DNA from: an uncultured Lachnospiraceae bacterium
GTDB taxonomy: Bacteria > Bacillota > Clostridia > Lachnospirales > Lachnospiraceae
DNA length: 7,723 bases
Reading direction: 5' to 3'
NCBI GenBank assembly: GCA_905236615.1
Contig: CAJORC010000222.1
Span: 1 to 7,723 of the forward strand
In this document: piece by piece, positions 1-6,895 of the stretch
Layout: every line of letters begins with the position of its first letter
Position numbering within the stretch: the first letter of the stretch is position 1
Program-made: the position numbers and the translations under genes
Notes under the pieces: generated by a model
Told to the model about the DNA's origin: nothing
Database searches by the model: none
Seen by the model: the letters and a program-made list of their open reading frames with translations, nothing else

Positions 1-1176
1 AAAAGCTTTGGCGGCGAAGGAACAGGACTTCTGACTGCGGTATTTAGCTGTATATCGCCAATCATAATGCAGAAATGCGGACTTACCTTCAGGGTGCATG
101 CTTTCTGGCTTTTTTTTACATCACTGGTTCTATGGCTTTATATCGAGAGAAACAGGCGTCAGGAAAACAGGACAAAAGATTATGTGCTCATGGGGCTGGC
201 AATGGCAGGGCTTGCTTATTCACATTATTTTGGATGTCTGACAATTGTTTATTTTTTCATTTTAGATATATTGCCTTTCATTCGAAAAAAACTGGACAAA
301 CGGTTTGTGATCTCGTATCTGATAGGCGGAGGAAGCCTTGTTCCATGGTTTATTCTCATGCTGATTAAGCGGACAATGAACCTTGAGGAGTTCTGGCCTA
401 AAGTACCGACCTTTGCGAGCATTCCAAAAGCACTGAGGTATATTACAGGCAATGATGAGCCTGTGTTTATCCTTTTGCTCGTTGCAATGATATATACACT
501 TTTGGTTCTGCTTAGGGATTTCCGGAATAAAACCGATGAGCTTGAGAAGGATTATTATGCTGCAGGTTTTGCTTTAATGTCGGTCATATTTGTGTTCGCT
601 GATTATATATACAGTGCGCATATTAACACGCACAGCGGTATCTTTGTTACCAGATATTTCCTGTCATGCGTTCCGGCGGCAACTATAACGGTTGCGGATC
701 TGTTAAACAGGATGCTGGGGCTGCTGCATAAAAAGACGGAGTTATCCGGACCGGTATTGTATGGAACGGTAATGCTCTTTATACTGTTTTATATCGGAGC
801 ACCCAATTACTACTATGATGTCAAGGATGAGGTTTCAGCACCCTTTGATAATACTTATGGAAACGTGAGGGACATTATCACGGCAGATGGCAGGCTTTAC
901 GACGATAAGACTGTCATAGCGATAAACGCAAACCGTGCCAATGCAGATGGTTTTGAGGAATATTACCTTGAATATGCCGGCTCGGGCAGAGATGTAAATG
1001 TAATGTCAAATGAAGATACAGATATTGCAGAAAGGCTTAGAGATTCAGAATATGTTTATATCTATCAGGTAATGAGCGGTACACCTGATGTCTATACAGA
1101 TCTTATGGGAAATGATTTTGAAGAACAGTGGTTTGATAAAGATATAGGACTGTATCTCTTTAAGAAGAAGGGCTGA
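1..1176 (+). CDS. GT39/PMT-like polytopic membrane glycosyltransferase, 5'-truncated
   Basis: The frame is open from the first base, so the gene starts upstream; the internal ATG at 67 is not a credible start, having no ribosome binding site and lying inside a conserved region. The visible 391 residues (numbered from base 1) contain hydrophobic segments near 33-48, 61-92, 100-122, 154-171, 186-202, 220-240 and 251-266. A soluble C-terminal tail of about 125 residues follows. An arginine-led FRVHAF block (30-35), SHYFG (74-78) just after, and a late TRYF block (217-220) are laid out as in GT39/PMT_2-type enzymes, which transfer sugars from polyprenyl phosphate on the outer membrane face. The catalytic acidic residues of that family lie in the first external loop, in the missing part, so activity cannot be judged. 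The stop is 11 bp before the -35 box of the next gene's promoter, and I see no terminator between them. The family is fairly secure; donor and acceptor are unknown. Confidence 0.78.
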   Translation, partial: KSFGGEGTGLLTAVFSCISPIIMQKCGLTFRVHAFWLFFTSLVLWLYIERNRRQENRTKDYVLMGLAMAGLAYSHYFGCLTIVYFFILDILPFIRKKLDKRFVISYLIGGGSLVPWFILMLIKRTMNLEEFWPKVPTFASIPKALRYITGNDEPVFILLLVAMIYTLLVLLRDFRNKTDELEKDYYAAGFALMSVIFVFADYIYSAHINTHSGIFVTRYFLSCVPAATITVADLLNRMLGLLHKKTELSGPVLYGTVMLFILFYIGAPNYYYDVKDEVSAPFDNTYGNVRDIITADGRLYDDKTVIAINANRANADGFEEYYLEYAGSGRDVNVMSNEDTDIAERLRDSEYVYIYQVMSGTPDVYTDLMGNDFEEQWFDKDIGLYLFKKKG

Positions 1177-1187
1177 CCTGCGAATGA

Positions 1188-1216
1188 TTGACAAAGGTTT
1201 TTTTGATAGCTATAAT
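1188..1216 (+). promoter_or_regulatory. Consensus SigA/sigma-70 promoter upstream of the carrier protein gene
   Basis: TTGACA at 1188-1193 and TATAAT at 1211-1216 are both perfect matches to consensus, separated by the optimal 17 bp. Transcription would begin near 1223, leaving a leader of about 50 nt before the ATG at 1275. A T7 run (1198-1204) lies in the spacer. It is not preceded by a stable stem, so it is not a terminator for the upstream gene. A perfect match on both boxes suggests strong, largely constitutive expression. No operator-like repeat is obvious around it. Confidence 0.88.
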
Positions 1217-1274
1217 CATAAAATGTATATTATGTGATAATAATAGGTACGTAGCATAATGTGAGGTGAATTAA

Positions 1275-1502
1275 ATGGATGAAGTAATGGAAATATTACA
1301 GGAAGTAAGACCTGATGTTGATTTTGAGAATGAAAAGAAGCTTATAGATGACAGTATTCTTGATTCATTTGATATTATTTCTATCGTCAGTGAGCTTAAC
1401 GAGCATTTTGGTATTGCAATTGATGCGGATTATCTTGAGGCTGAGAACTTCAATTCTGCAGAAGCTATTTACGAGCTTGTACAGAAACTGCAGGAGGACT
1501 GA
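1275..1502 (+). CDS. Acyl/aminoacyl carrier protein (phosphopantetheine-binding, DltC-like)
   Basis: A 75-residue acidic protein of the length usual for free-standing carrier proteins. The DSFDI block at 30-34 places Ser31 (codon 1365-1367) as the 4'-phosphopantetheine attachment site, at the start of the conserved helix II (ISIVSELNEHFGI), followed by helices III and IV. It should carry an acyl or aminoacyl thioester in the cytosol for a ligase, transferase or membrane acyltransferase. AGGTG at 1264-1268 sets the ATG. The gene lies between a consensus promoter and a terminator, so it appears to be transcribed alone. The MBOAT and SGNH-like genes downstream make a role like DltC plausible. 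The primary fatty-acid ACP is less likely, since no fatty-acid genes are nearby. Family assignment is strong; the cargo is unknown, and no adenylating partner lies in the window. Confidence 0.9.
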   Translation: MDEVMEILQEVRPDVDFENEKKLIDDSILDSFDIISIVSELNEHFGIAIDADYLEAENFNSAEAIYELVQKLQED

Positions 1503-1509
1503 TAGTTAG

Positions 1510-1589
1510 GAACTGTTACAAAATAAGTTGGGCATTTACTTGTGAATAGTTTCCATGTGCAAATTGCTCAACTTATTTATGAACAGTTC
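1510..1589. repeat. 80-bp near-palindromic inverted repeat, possibly MITE-like
   Basis: A left arm at 1510-1533 and a right arm at 1566-1589 are inverted copies matching at 20 of 24 positions, with one of the four mismatches a G-U pair in RNA. The inner sequence also pairs imperfectly (about 1534-1544 with 1554-1565), so the whole segment can fold into one long hairpin with a loop near 1545-1553. TTA occurs just outside each end (1506-1508 and 1591-1593), as a 3-bp target duplication would. No T-run of useful length follows, which argues against a normal terminator. It could be a small non-autonomous transposon relic, a dispersed palindromic repeat, or an RNA structure at the 3' end of the carrier protein transcript. 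Confidence 0.7.
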
Positions 1590-1605
1590 TTTAACAATGA
1601 CTGAT

Positions 1606-1663
1606 AATGACCGTCTGTTGTTTTGTTATTTGAGAAAAAACGAAGCAGACGGTTATTGTTTTG
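1606..1663 (+). terminator. Rho-independent terminator after the carrier protein gene
   Basis: Bases 1606-1617 (AATGACCGTCTG) pair with 1646-1657 (CAGACGGTTATT) over 12 positions with one G-U pair. The stem can continue inward through TTGTTTT and AAAACGAA with a small bulge. GTTTTG follows at 1658-1663. A GC-containing stem flanked by A-rich and T-rich sequence is the usual bacterial terminator form, though the T-tract is short and interrupted. It would separate the carrier protein transcript from the downstream genes or reduce read-through into them. Confidence 0.72.
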
Positions 1664-1700
1664 TACAGCTGTTTCTAATGGGATTTGGCAAAGATTTACG

Positions 1701-1706
1701 AGGTGA
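1701..1706 (+). promoter_or_regulatory. Ribosome binding site deciding the ATP-grasp gene start
   Basis: AGGTGA lies 8 nt before the in-frame ATG at 1715 and closely resembles the AGGTGAA site in front of the carrier protein gene. The longer alternative start, TTG at 1685, has no Shine-Dalgarno sequence upstream and would place this site inside the coding region. The ATG at 1715 is therefore preferred. Confidence 0.75.
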
Positions 1707-1714
1707 ATTGGACT

Positions 1715-2806
1715 ATGGCTTTTAATATTGCGTATGCGTTAAATGGTTCATACGGTAATTTAAGGAAAAAATGGGTTCCTTTTGACAGAAGAAAGAAATT
1801 AGGCAAAAGGGACAGGAAACTCATTGCACGTCATCCCGAGTGGAAATCACTGACAGAAGATGAAAAGAAATATGCTGTCTACGAAGAAGACTATGGTCAG
1901 CTTACAGCATTCAAGAATGTCTGCTGTAATGGCGAAGAACTGCAAGAGGGATTTATATCGGATATTGTATATCAGAACATAATTCTTCCCAAGCTTCATA
2001 AGATGGATTACCATATGGGAAGAACACTGATCACGAAAAATCTCTTTAATGATAAGAATTATTTTGAAAAACTCATGCCCGAGATTAATTTTCCGGAAGC
2101 GGTTGTGAGAAATGTTGATGGAGAATTTCTCACAAAGGATTATAAAATCTGTCCGAATCCGCTTGAACTGATGGAAAGATATGAGAAGCTTGTTTTTAAG
2201 GGCTCTCTTTTTCATGGTCATACAATGAATGTAAGGCTTGTTGAAAAGAAGGATTTTGAGAAGGCATTGGCGGAGTATAAAGAAGACTATATTGTACAGG
2301 TTCCCATGTGTCAGGATGAATTTCTGGCCAGATGGAATTCATCTTCAGTAAATATAGTTAGGGTAACTACTTTATACTGGAAGGGCACGATTTATGTGCT
2401 GGGAGGAATTTTAAGAGTCGGACCTCCGGGAGAATTCTGTGATCTGGCTGTATCTAAGGATGGAGAGCATCCGAGAGTTGTAGGACTTACTGATGACGGA
2501 CATCTTATGGACAGGGTAGTTGATCCTGATACGGCAACTGTTTTTTCTGATATCTGGGGAAAGAAACCTGAAGGAAAAATAGACAGATACCCTGAGATGA
2601 AAGAACTTGCCGTAAGGGTGCATGAAAGATTTCCGCATCATAAGATCATAGGCTGGGACTTTACAGTAGACGATCAGGGTAAAATAGTATGTATGGAGTA
2701 TAATGCTCTTGTACCGGGCATTATTCAGAGTCAGTATGTACTAGGTCCGATCTTTTATGACATAAAAACTGCTGAGGGCAAGGCTCTGCTTGAGGAATTA
2801 CTCTGA
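1715..2806 (+). CDS. Sugar-transfer-associated ATP-grasp family enzyme
   Basis: A 363-residue cytosolic protein from the preferred ATG, with no signal or membrane segment. The C-terminal two thirds look like an ATP-grasp fold of the polysaccharide-cluster type (Pfam ATPgrasp_ST). There is a lysine-bearing VFKGSLFHGHTM strand and loop (160-171), a hinge-like YIVQVPM (192-198), and a conserved SSSVNIVRVTTL block (209-220). The metal/ATP-binding end is GWDFTVD (313-319) with MEYN (327-330), where Asp315, Glu328 and Asn330 are the likely Mg ligands. ATP-grasp enzymes typically join a carboxylate to an amine, hydroxyl or thiol through an acyl phosphate. This subfamily recurs beside exopolysaccharide genes, but to my knowledge its reaction is not established. 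It could attach an amino acid or acid to a sugar or carrier. It is the first gene after the terminator, and its promoter is unclear. A 91-bp AT-rich gap separates it from the radical SAM gene. Confidence 0.82.
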   Translation: MAFNIAYALNGSYGNLRKKWVPFDRRKKLGKRDRKLIARHPEWKSLTEDEKKYAVYEEDYGQLTAFKNVCCNGEELQEGFISDIVYQNIILPKLHKMDYHMGRTLITKNLFNDKNYFEKLMPEINFPEAVVRNVDGEFLTKDYKICPNPLELMERYEKLVFKGSLFHGHTMNVRLVEKKDFEKALAEYKEDYIVQVPMCQDEFLARWNSSSVNIVRVTTLYWKGTIYVLGGILRVGPPGEFCDLAVSKDGEHPRVVGLTDDGHLMDRVVDPDTATVFSDIWGKKPEGKIDRYPEMKELAVRVHERFPHHKIIGWDFTVDDQGKIVCMEYNALVPGIIQSQYVLGPIFYDIKTAEGKALLEELL

Positions 2807-2897
2807 ATGGATTTTCAGCTGACTGTATAAGGGGTGCTTTTAGCGGTCTTCATGAATTATTTATATAGAATATATTTGAAATATAGAAAGGCAAGAA

Positions 2898-3770
2898 ATG
2901 GGATCTTATTGGAAGAGGGTTTTCAGACCTTCGGTCAGAGAATATTTTTATAATACTCCGGGAAAGAAGAAATTTGGAGATATTATCAGGCTTGTAAAAG
3001 GGATTATGCCCGGCGCGCTTATCTGTCCTGATATTGTGTGTGAGCTTACTACATACTGCTCACTCAAATGCGCTCATTGTAATAATCTTATGCATTGTTA
3101 TGAAAAGCCTTATCATATCCCAGCAGATACAGTTATAAAGGATGTTGAGAATTTGCTTTCACATACGGACTTTTGTGTAAAGCTAACTCTTCTCGGCGGT
3201 GAGCCGTTTGTTTATCCTGAACTTGCCAAGGTGGTAAAGGCATTTCAGAATCATGAGAAGATTTACTGCCTGACATTTGTTACAAACGGAACGGTGATTC
3301 CTGATGATGAGCTTATGAATCTGATCGCAGCATCAAAGAATCCAAAGATTGTAATAAGTGATTATGGCCTGAAGGTTCAGAAGGTAAAAGAACTGTCTGA
3401 ATTATGTAAGAGTAAGGGGATACATTGTGAGCTTGGACGTGCAACATCGTGGGTTGATCCGGGCGGAACGGATAACAGAGGAAAGGACATTGAACAGCTC
3501 ACAAAGGAATACAACGGATGTTTTTCTGCCAGATACTGCCGTACACTTCTTAACGGTAAGCTTTATACTTGTGCAAGAGCAGCGTCGCTTGCCGATCTGG
3601 GATTCATGGATGATAAACATGACAGCTTTGACATAAGAAAAAAACGTACGGACAGAGAGTTCAGAAAAGAGCTTAGGGATTTTCTTACCATAGATTATGC
3701 AGATGCCTGCAACTATTGTGATCATGCTTTGAAGAAAGTCATCCCGGCAGGTGAGCAGTTAGAACGCTAA
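2898..3770 (+). CDS. Radical SAM enzyme with C-terminal twitch/SPASM-like cysteines
   Basis: A 290-residue cytosolic protein. Cys54, Cys58 and Cys61 form the CxxxCxxC motif binding the catalytic 4Fe-4S cluster, and GGEP (100-103) is the SAM-binding motif. Later cysteines Cys208, Cys214, Cys225, Cys271 and Cys274, including G220-x4-C225 and a closing CxxC, resemble a short SPASM or 'twitch' domain holding one auxiliary cluster. The 208/225/271/274 spacing is close to that I recall for BtrN, an aminoglycoside-precursor dehydrogenase. A sugar or cyclitol alcohol oxidation is therefore one reasonable reading; peptide or aminoacyl modification is another. GAAAGG at 2886-2891 sets the ATG. Its stop overlaps the AAGGAG site of the next gene, so the two are probably translated from one message. 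No RiPP precursor gene was found nearby. The superfamily is certain; the substrate is unknown. Confidence 0.9.
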   Translation: MGSYWKRVFRPSVREYFYNTPGKKKFGDIIRLVKGIMPGALICPDIVCELTTYCSLKCAHCNNLMHCYEKPYHIPADTVIKDVENLLSHTDFCVKLTLLGGEPFVYPELAKVVKAFQNHEKIYCLTFVTNGTVIPDDELMNLIAASKNPKIVISDYGLKVQKVKELSELCKSKGIHCELGRATSWVDPGGTDNRGKDIEQLTKEYNGCFSARYCRTLLNGKLYTCARAASLADLGFMDDKHDSFDIRKKRTDREFRKELRDFLTIDYADACNYCDHALKKVIPAGEQLER

Positions 3771-3778
3771 GGAGTATT

Positions 3779-5215
3779 ATGAAAAGTTACGGTTTTTACG
3801 AATGGGAAAAAAAGCATGAACTCCTGAATAAAAAGAGCATAAATGGTTTCCAGTACTGGAATTATATGCGGCGTGATATGGTAATGTCTTTTAAGGATGA
3901 ATCTTCCAAGGTTGAACCCGCATTCTACAGACAGATGAAGGATCAGTCGAAAGAAGGACTCGGCAGTAAAATAAAAACTGCCATGGTGTTTTTTTCGGAT
4001 CTGATCCCACGCAAAATACCAAAGTCGGACGTTCTGTTTTTCTGCCATTCCAGAAGACAGGAAATAGATGGGAGAATGGTCAGTATTTATACGGATTATA
4101 TTGCGGACAGATTTCCTGATTCAGTAACTATTCAGGTAACCGGACTTGGTAAAAACAAGAGGGATAAGCTTTATACAAAGAATATTCTTTTTCTGGATAA
4201 GATAAGCATTAAAGGATATATCTACAGATATCTGAAAAAGTATCTTTGTCCTGCTAAATACCGGCAGGTATATGAACGAATAAAAAGAGAAATGGAAATT
4301 CCGTTTAGGGATTTAATTGACAATTATGATCTTCATCCGGATTTAGATGAATTTTCAAAAAGAGCCACGGTTCTCTTTTTTTTATATGAATACAAACGGA
4401 AAAAATATGAGAAGATTTTAAGGAAGATATCTCCGAAAGTTATAGTAGAGGTTGTTGGAGGCGGTTTTGATGTCCAGATTTTCAATGAAACTGCCAAGAG
4501 GCTCGGCGTTCCGACGATAGAGCTTCAGCATGGTACGATTTCTACGCGCTATCCTGATAACATAAGGATAAGGCAGCATCCTGATTACTTCTTTTCATTT
4601 GGCGATTTTTGGAGCAGGAGGATTAATCTGCCGGTCGCTGAAGATCATGTGCTGTCTATGGGCTTCCCTTATCATGACATGATGATGGAAGCATATTCAC
4701 CGTCAGAGTGCAGGAGAGAAGAAAATACCGTTATCTTCTTATCGAGCAGAAAATACGGAAAAGAGTTTTCTGAACTTGCAGTAAGAATAAGCAGATTAAG
4801 ACCGGAACTGAAGATAATCTACAAGCTTCATCCGAGAGAAGCAGTTGATTATAAAGAAAGATATACAGAACTCTGCAATTCAGATATTGAAGTTATAGCT
4901 GATAATAAGACTTCGCTCTACGATCTCTTCTCTAAATGCAGTATGCAGGTAGGCGTTGAATCAACTGCAGTTTATGAGGGTATGGGATTTAATCTCGATA
5001 CTTATATTTGGGATATACCTATGGCAGTTTCACTAATGGATATAGTGGAACAGGGCTATGCTGAAATATTTAAGGATGAAGAGGAATTTATCAGGCTTTT
5101 GGACAGGAGGAATAATAATACTGTAAAATACGATGTCAGTGATTTCTGGAAAGATGACAGTATGAATAGTATTGTTTTGGGTATAAGGAATATTATGTCA
5201 GTGAGTCATAACTGA
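3779..5215 (+). CDS. GT-B-like surface polysaccharide glycosyltransferase
   Basis: A 478-residue soluble protein without clear membrane segments. The C-terminal half carries the pattern of GT-B-type capsule and wall-polymer transferases. IELQHGT (247-253) follows a GVP strand at the domain boundary. IIYKLHPRE (346-354) resembles the HP motif of polysialyltransferase, capsule-synthesis and CDP-glycerol glycerophosphotransferase families. GVESTAVYEGMGFN (392-405) looks like the donor-binding loop contacting the nucleotide phosphates. The N-terminal ~215 residues are basic and less typical, and may bind the acceptor or membrane lipid. It likely adds a nucleotide-activated sugar or polyol phosphate to a lipid-linked glycan on the inner membrane face. 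AAGGAG (3769-3774) overlaps the stop of the radical SAM gene, and the MBOAT gene starts 10 nt after its own stop, indicating one operon. The exact GT family is uncertain, and a CDP-glycerol-type transferase remains possible. Confidence 0.7.
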   Translation: MKSYGFYEWEKKHELLNKKSINGFQYWNYMRRDMVMSFKDESSKVEPAFYRQMKDQSKEGLGSKIKTAMVFFSDLIPRKIPKSDVLFFCHSRRQEIDGRMVSIYTDYIADRFPDSVTIQVTGLGKNKRDKLYTKNILFLDKISIKGYIYRYLKKYLCPAKYRQVYERIKREMEIPFRDLIDNYDLHPDLDEFSKRATVLFFLYEYKRKKYEKILRKISPKVIVEVVGGGFDVQIFNETAKRLGVPTIELQHGTISTRYPDNIRIRQHPDYFFSFGDFWSRRINLPVAEDHVLSMGFPYHDMMMEAYSPSECRREENTVIFLSSRKYGKEFSELAVRISRLRPELKIIYKLHPREAVDYKERYTELCNSDIEVIADNKTSLYDLFSKCSMQVGVESTAVYEGMGFNLDTYIWDIPMAVSLMDIVEQGYAEIFKDEEEFIRLLDRRNNNTVKYDVSDFWKDDSMNSIVLGIRNIMSVSHN

Positions 5216-5225
5216 GAGGTAGGAT

Positions 5226-6842
5226 ATGACGCTTTTTTCTTTGAATTTTTTAATTTTTGTTTTGTCTGTTGTAGTACTGTATTATCTGCTTCCTAAGAAA
5301 ACTCAGCAGCCGGTGTTACTGGCTGCAAGTTATATTTTCTATTGCTGGGGAACAGGGTGGAAAGGGGTTGGATTTATCATATTCACAACCATTTCTGCCT
5401 TTTTTCTCGCAATCAGGATCGAACGGATTTTAGATGAATATAAGCGTACAGCTGAAGGAGTTAAAAAGAAAACTCTAAATATTGATAAGAAAGATCTGGA
5501 AAGAATTAAGAATGAAAACCTTAAGAAAAGGAGAAAATATCTTTCGGTAGGTCTTGTTGCAAATTTTGGCATTCTTGCAGTCATGAAATACTGTTCTTTT
5601 CTGATTCTGGATATTGATGCCTTTTTAACCGGGTTAGGATTGGGAGGACACCTTGGAAGTGAATCGATAGTGCTTCCGCTGGGAATCTCATTTTATACTT
5701 TTATGACCATGGGTTATCTTCTGGATGTTCACAGGGATAAATGCAGGGCAGAGAGGAACTTTCTTCATTTTGCTGTTTATACAGCATATTTTCCACACAT
5801 AATTCAAGGTCCGATAAGTAGATATAAAGATGTGTCAGAGAGTCTGGGCAGTGTTCATTACTGGAGTGACGAGAATTTCAGAAATGGGCTTCTCAGGGTG
5901 CTCTGGGGCTATGTTAAGAAGATAATAATAGCCGAGAGAGCAGGAATTCTTGTAAATGAGGTTTTTAATAACTATTCAGCTGCGGGTTATAAGGGATTTG
6001 TGATCTTTATTGCGGGACTTCTGTATGGATTTCAGATATATGCGGATTTCTCCGGTGGTATGGATATAATTCTTGGAATATCCGAAATACTTGGCATAAA
6101 ACTTACGGAAAATTTCAGACAGCCTTACTATGCGAAATCTGTTACGGAGTTCTGGCAGAGATGGCATATAACTCTGGGCGCATGGATGAAGAATTATATA
6201 TTTTATCCCATGTGTCTCTCACAGACAGCAGGCCGTTTACAAAAGAAACTTAAGAAAAAGTTTGGTAATTATTATGGCAGGGTACTGATTCCGTCTTTTG
6301 CATCGCTGATTTCATTTATCATAGTTGGAATATGGCATGGTGCGGACTTGAAATATGTGTTTTACGGCTTCTATATGGCTGTATTTGTTTCGACCAATAC
6401 CTTATTGGAACAGTTCTATTCAAATCTCAGGAAGAGATTTAAAATTAATCCTGAGACAAAATTGTTCGGGGCATTTCAGATTGTAAGGACTACGGTAATC
6501 ATTATAATTGGACGATTCTTTTCAAGGGGCAATTCTTCACTTGATGCGGTCCGAATGATCAGGAATATGTTTTCTTCGTTTAATATAAAGATTTTTTCTG
6601 ATGGGACACTTTTTAATATGGGCCTTGACGGAAAAGACTGGACAGTACTTATAATTGCAATCGCATTGATGCTTTACGTCGATTATATAAACGAAAAAGG
6701 TATCAGGATCAGAGAGAAGATTTCGGGATTGTGTCTGCCACTGCGTTGGGCAGTATACTATTCTGCAATATTGGCAATATTGATTATTGGAATTTACGGT
6801 ATCGGATACGATGCTTCAACTTTTATTTATCAGAACTTTTAA
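5226..6842 (+). CDS. MBOAT family membrane O-acyltransferase (AlgI/DltB type)
   Basis: A 538-residue polytopic membrane protein, closer to AlgI/PatA length than to the shorter DltB. Conserved blocks appear in order: LPLGISFYTF (150-159), FPHIIQGPISR (189-199), YADFSGGMDI (272-281), EFWQRWHITLGAW (308-320) with His314, and GIWHGA (368-373) with His371, the expected catalytic histidine. FFSRGNSSLDA (431-441) matches a late conserved block. A strongly charged Lys/Glu-rich loop at about 66-105 is probably cytoplasmic. The family moves an acyl group from a cytosolic donor (acyl-CoA or carrier protein) through the membrane onto an exported polymer, usually with an SGNH-type partner. That partner follows 53 bp downstream, and a carrier protein gene lies upstream. 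The ATG is set by the AGAGG/AGGA site at 5215-5224. The stop overlaps another ATG (TAATG) that opens only a 13-codon frame. Substrate and acyl group are unknown. Confidence 0.93.
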   Translation: MTLFSLNFLIFVLSVVVLYYLLPKKTQQPVLLAASYIFYCWGTGWKGVGFIIFTTISAFFLAIRIERILDEYKRTAEGVKKKTLNIDKKDLERIKNENLKKRRKYLSVGLVANFGILAVMKYCSFLILDIDAFLTGLGLGGHLGSESIVLPLGISFYTFMTMGYLLDVHRDKCRAERNFLHFAVYTAYFPHIIQGPISRYKDVSESLGSVHYWSDENFRNGLLRVLWGYVKKIIIAERAGILVNEVFNNYSAAGYKGFVIFIAGLLYGFQIYADFSGGMDIILGISEILGIKLTENFRQPYYAKSVTEFWQRWHITLGAWMKNYIFYPMCLSQTAGRLQKKLKKKFGNYYGRVLIPSFASLISFIIVGIWHGADLKYVFYGFYMAVFVSTNTLLEQFYSNLRKRFKINPETKLFGAFQIVRTTVIIIIGRFFSRGNSSLDAVRMIRNMFSSFNIKIFSDGTLFNMGLDGKDWTVLIIAIALMLYVDYINEKGIRIREKISGLCLPLRWAVYYSAILAILIIGIYGIGYDASTFIYQNF

Positions 6843-6880
6843 TGAGTTTGATAGGTCAGACATGGATATGCGTTTATAAT

Positions 6881-6886
6881 TAGGAG
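6881..6886 (+). promoter_or_regulatory. Ribosome binding site supporting a TTG start for the last gene
   Basis: TAGGAG ends 9 nt before TTG at 6896. The next in-frame ATG (6929) has no comparable site and would remove the basic residues in front of the membrane anchor. The site overlaps the stop of the 13-codon frame at 6842-6883. Confidence 0.7.
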
Positions 6887-6895
6887 TATAGTATT

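Noticed and set aside
67..1176. ATG at 67 as the start of the first gene
   Set aside because: The frame is open to base 1 with matching hydrophobic membrane sequence, and there is no ribosome binding site before 67; the gene is cut by the window edge.
1685..1714. Upstream TTG start adding 10 residues to the ATP-grasp protein
   Set aside because: It has no ribosome binding site, while AGGTGA at 1701-1706 is well placed for the ATG at 1715.
1847..2221. 124-codon open frame on the minus strand
   Set aside because: It lies wholly opposite the ATP-grasp gene, shows no recognisable family, and has no promoter or ribosome binding site; it is a shadow frame.
2871..2885. 15-nt palindrome TATATTTGAAATATA before the radical SAM gene
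   Set aside because: It is pure AT-rich sequence, too weak and short to call an operator; it probably arises by chance in an AT-rich gap. I also found no convincing promoter in that gap.
3402..3725. 107-codon minus-strand frame and an overlapping 69-codon plus-strand frame
   Set aside because: Both are contained in the radical SAM gene, over its conserved C-terminal cysteine region, with low-quality composition.
1275..3770. RiPP cluster (small peptide plus radical SAM plus ATP-grasp)
   Set aside because: The only small protein is a clear carrier protein with the DSFDI attachment site. No precursor-like peptide was found in 1503-1714 or 2807-2897, and the neighbours are glycan genes.
6765..6782. 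Tandem copy of GCAATATTG in the MBOAT gene
   Set aside because: It encodes a repeated Ala-Ile-Leu in a membrane helix; simple codon reuse explains it.
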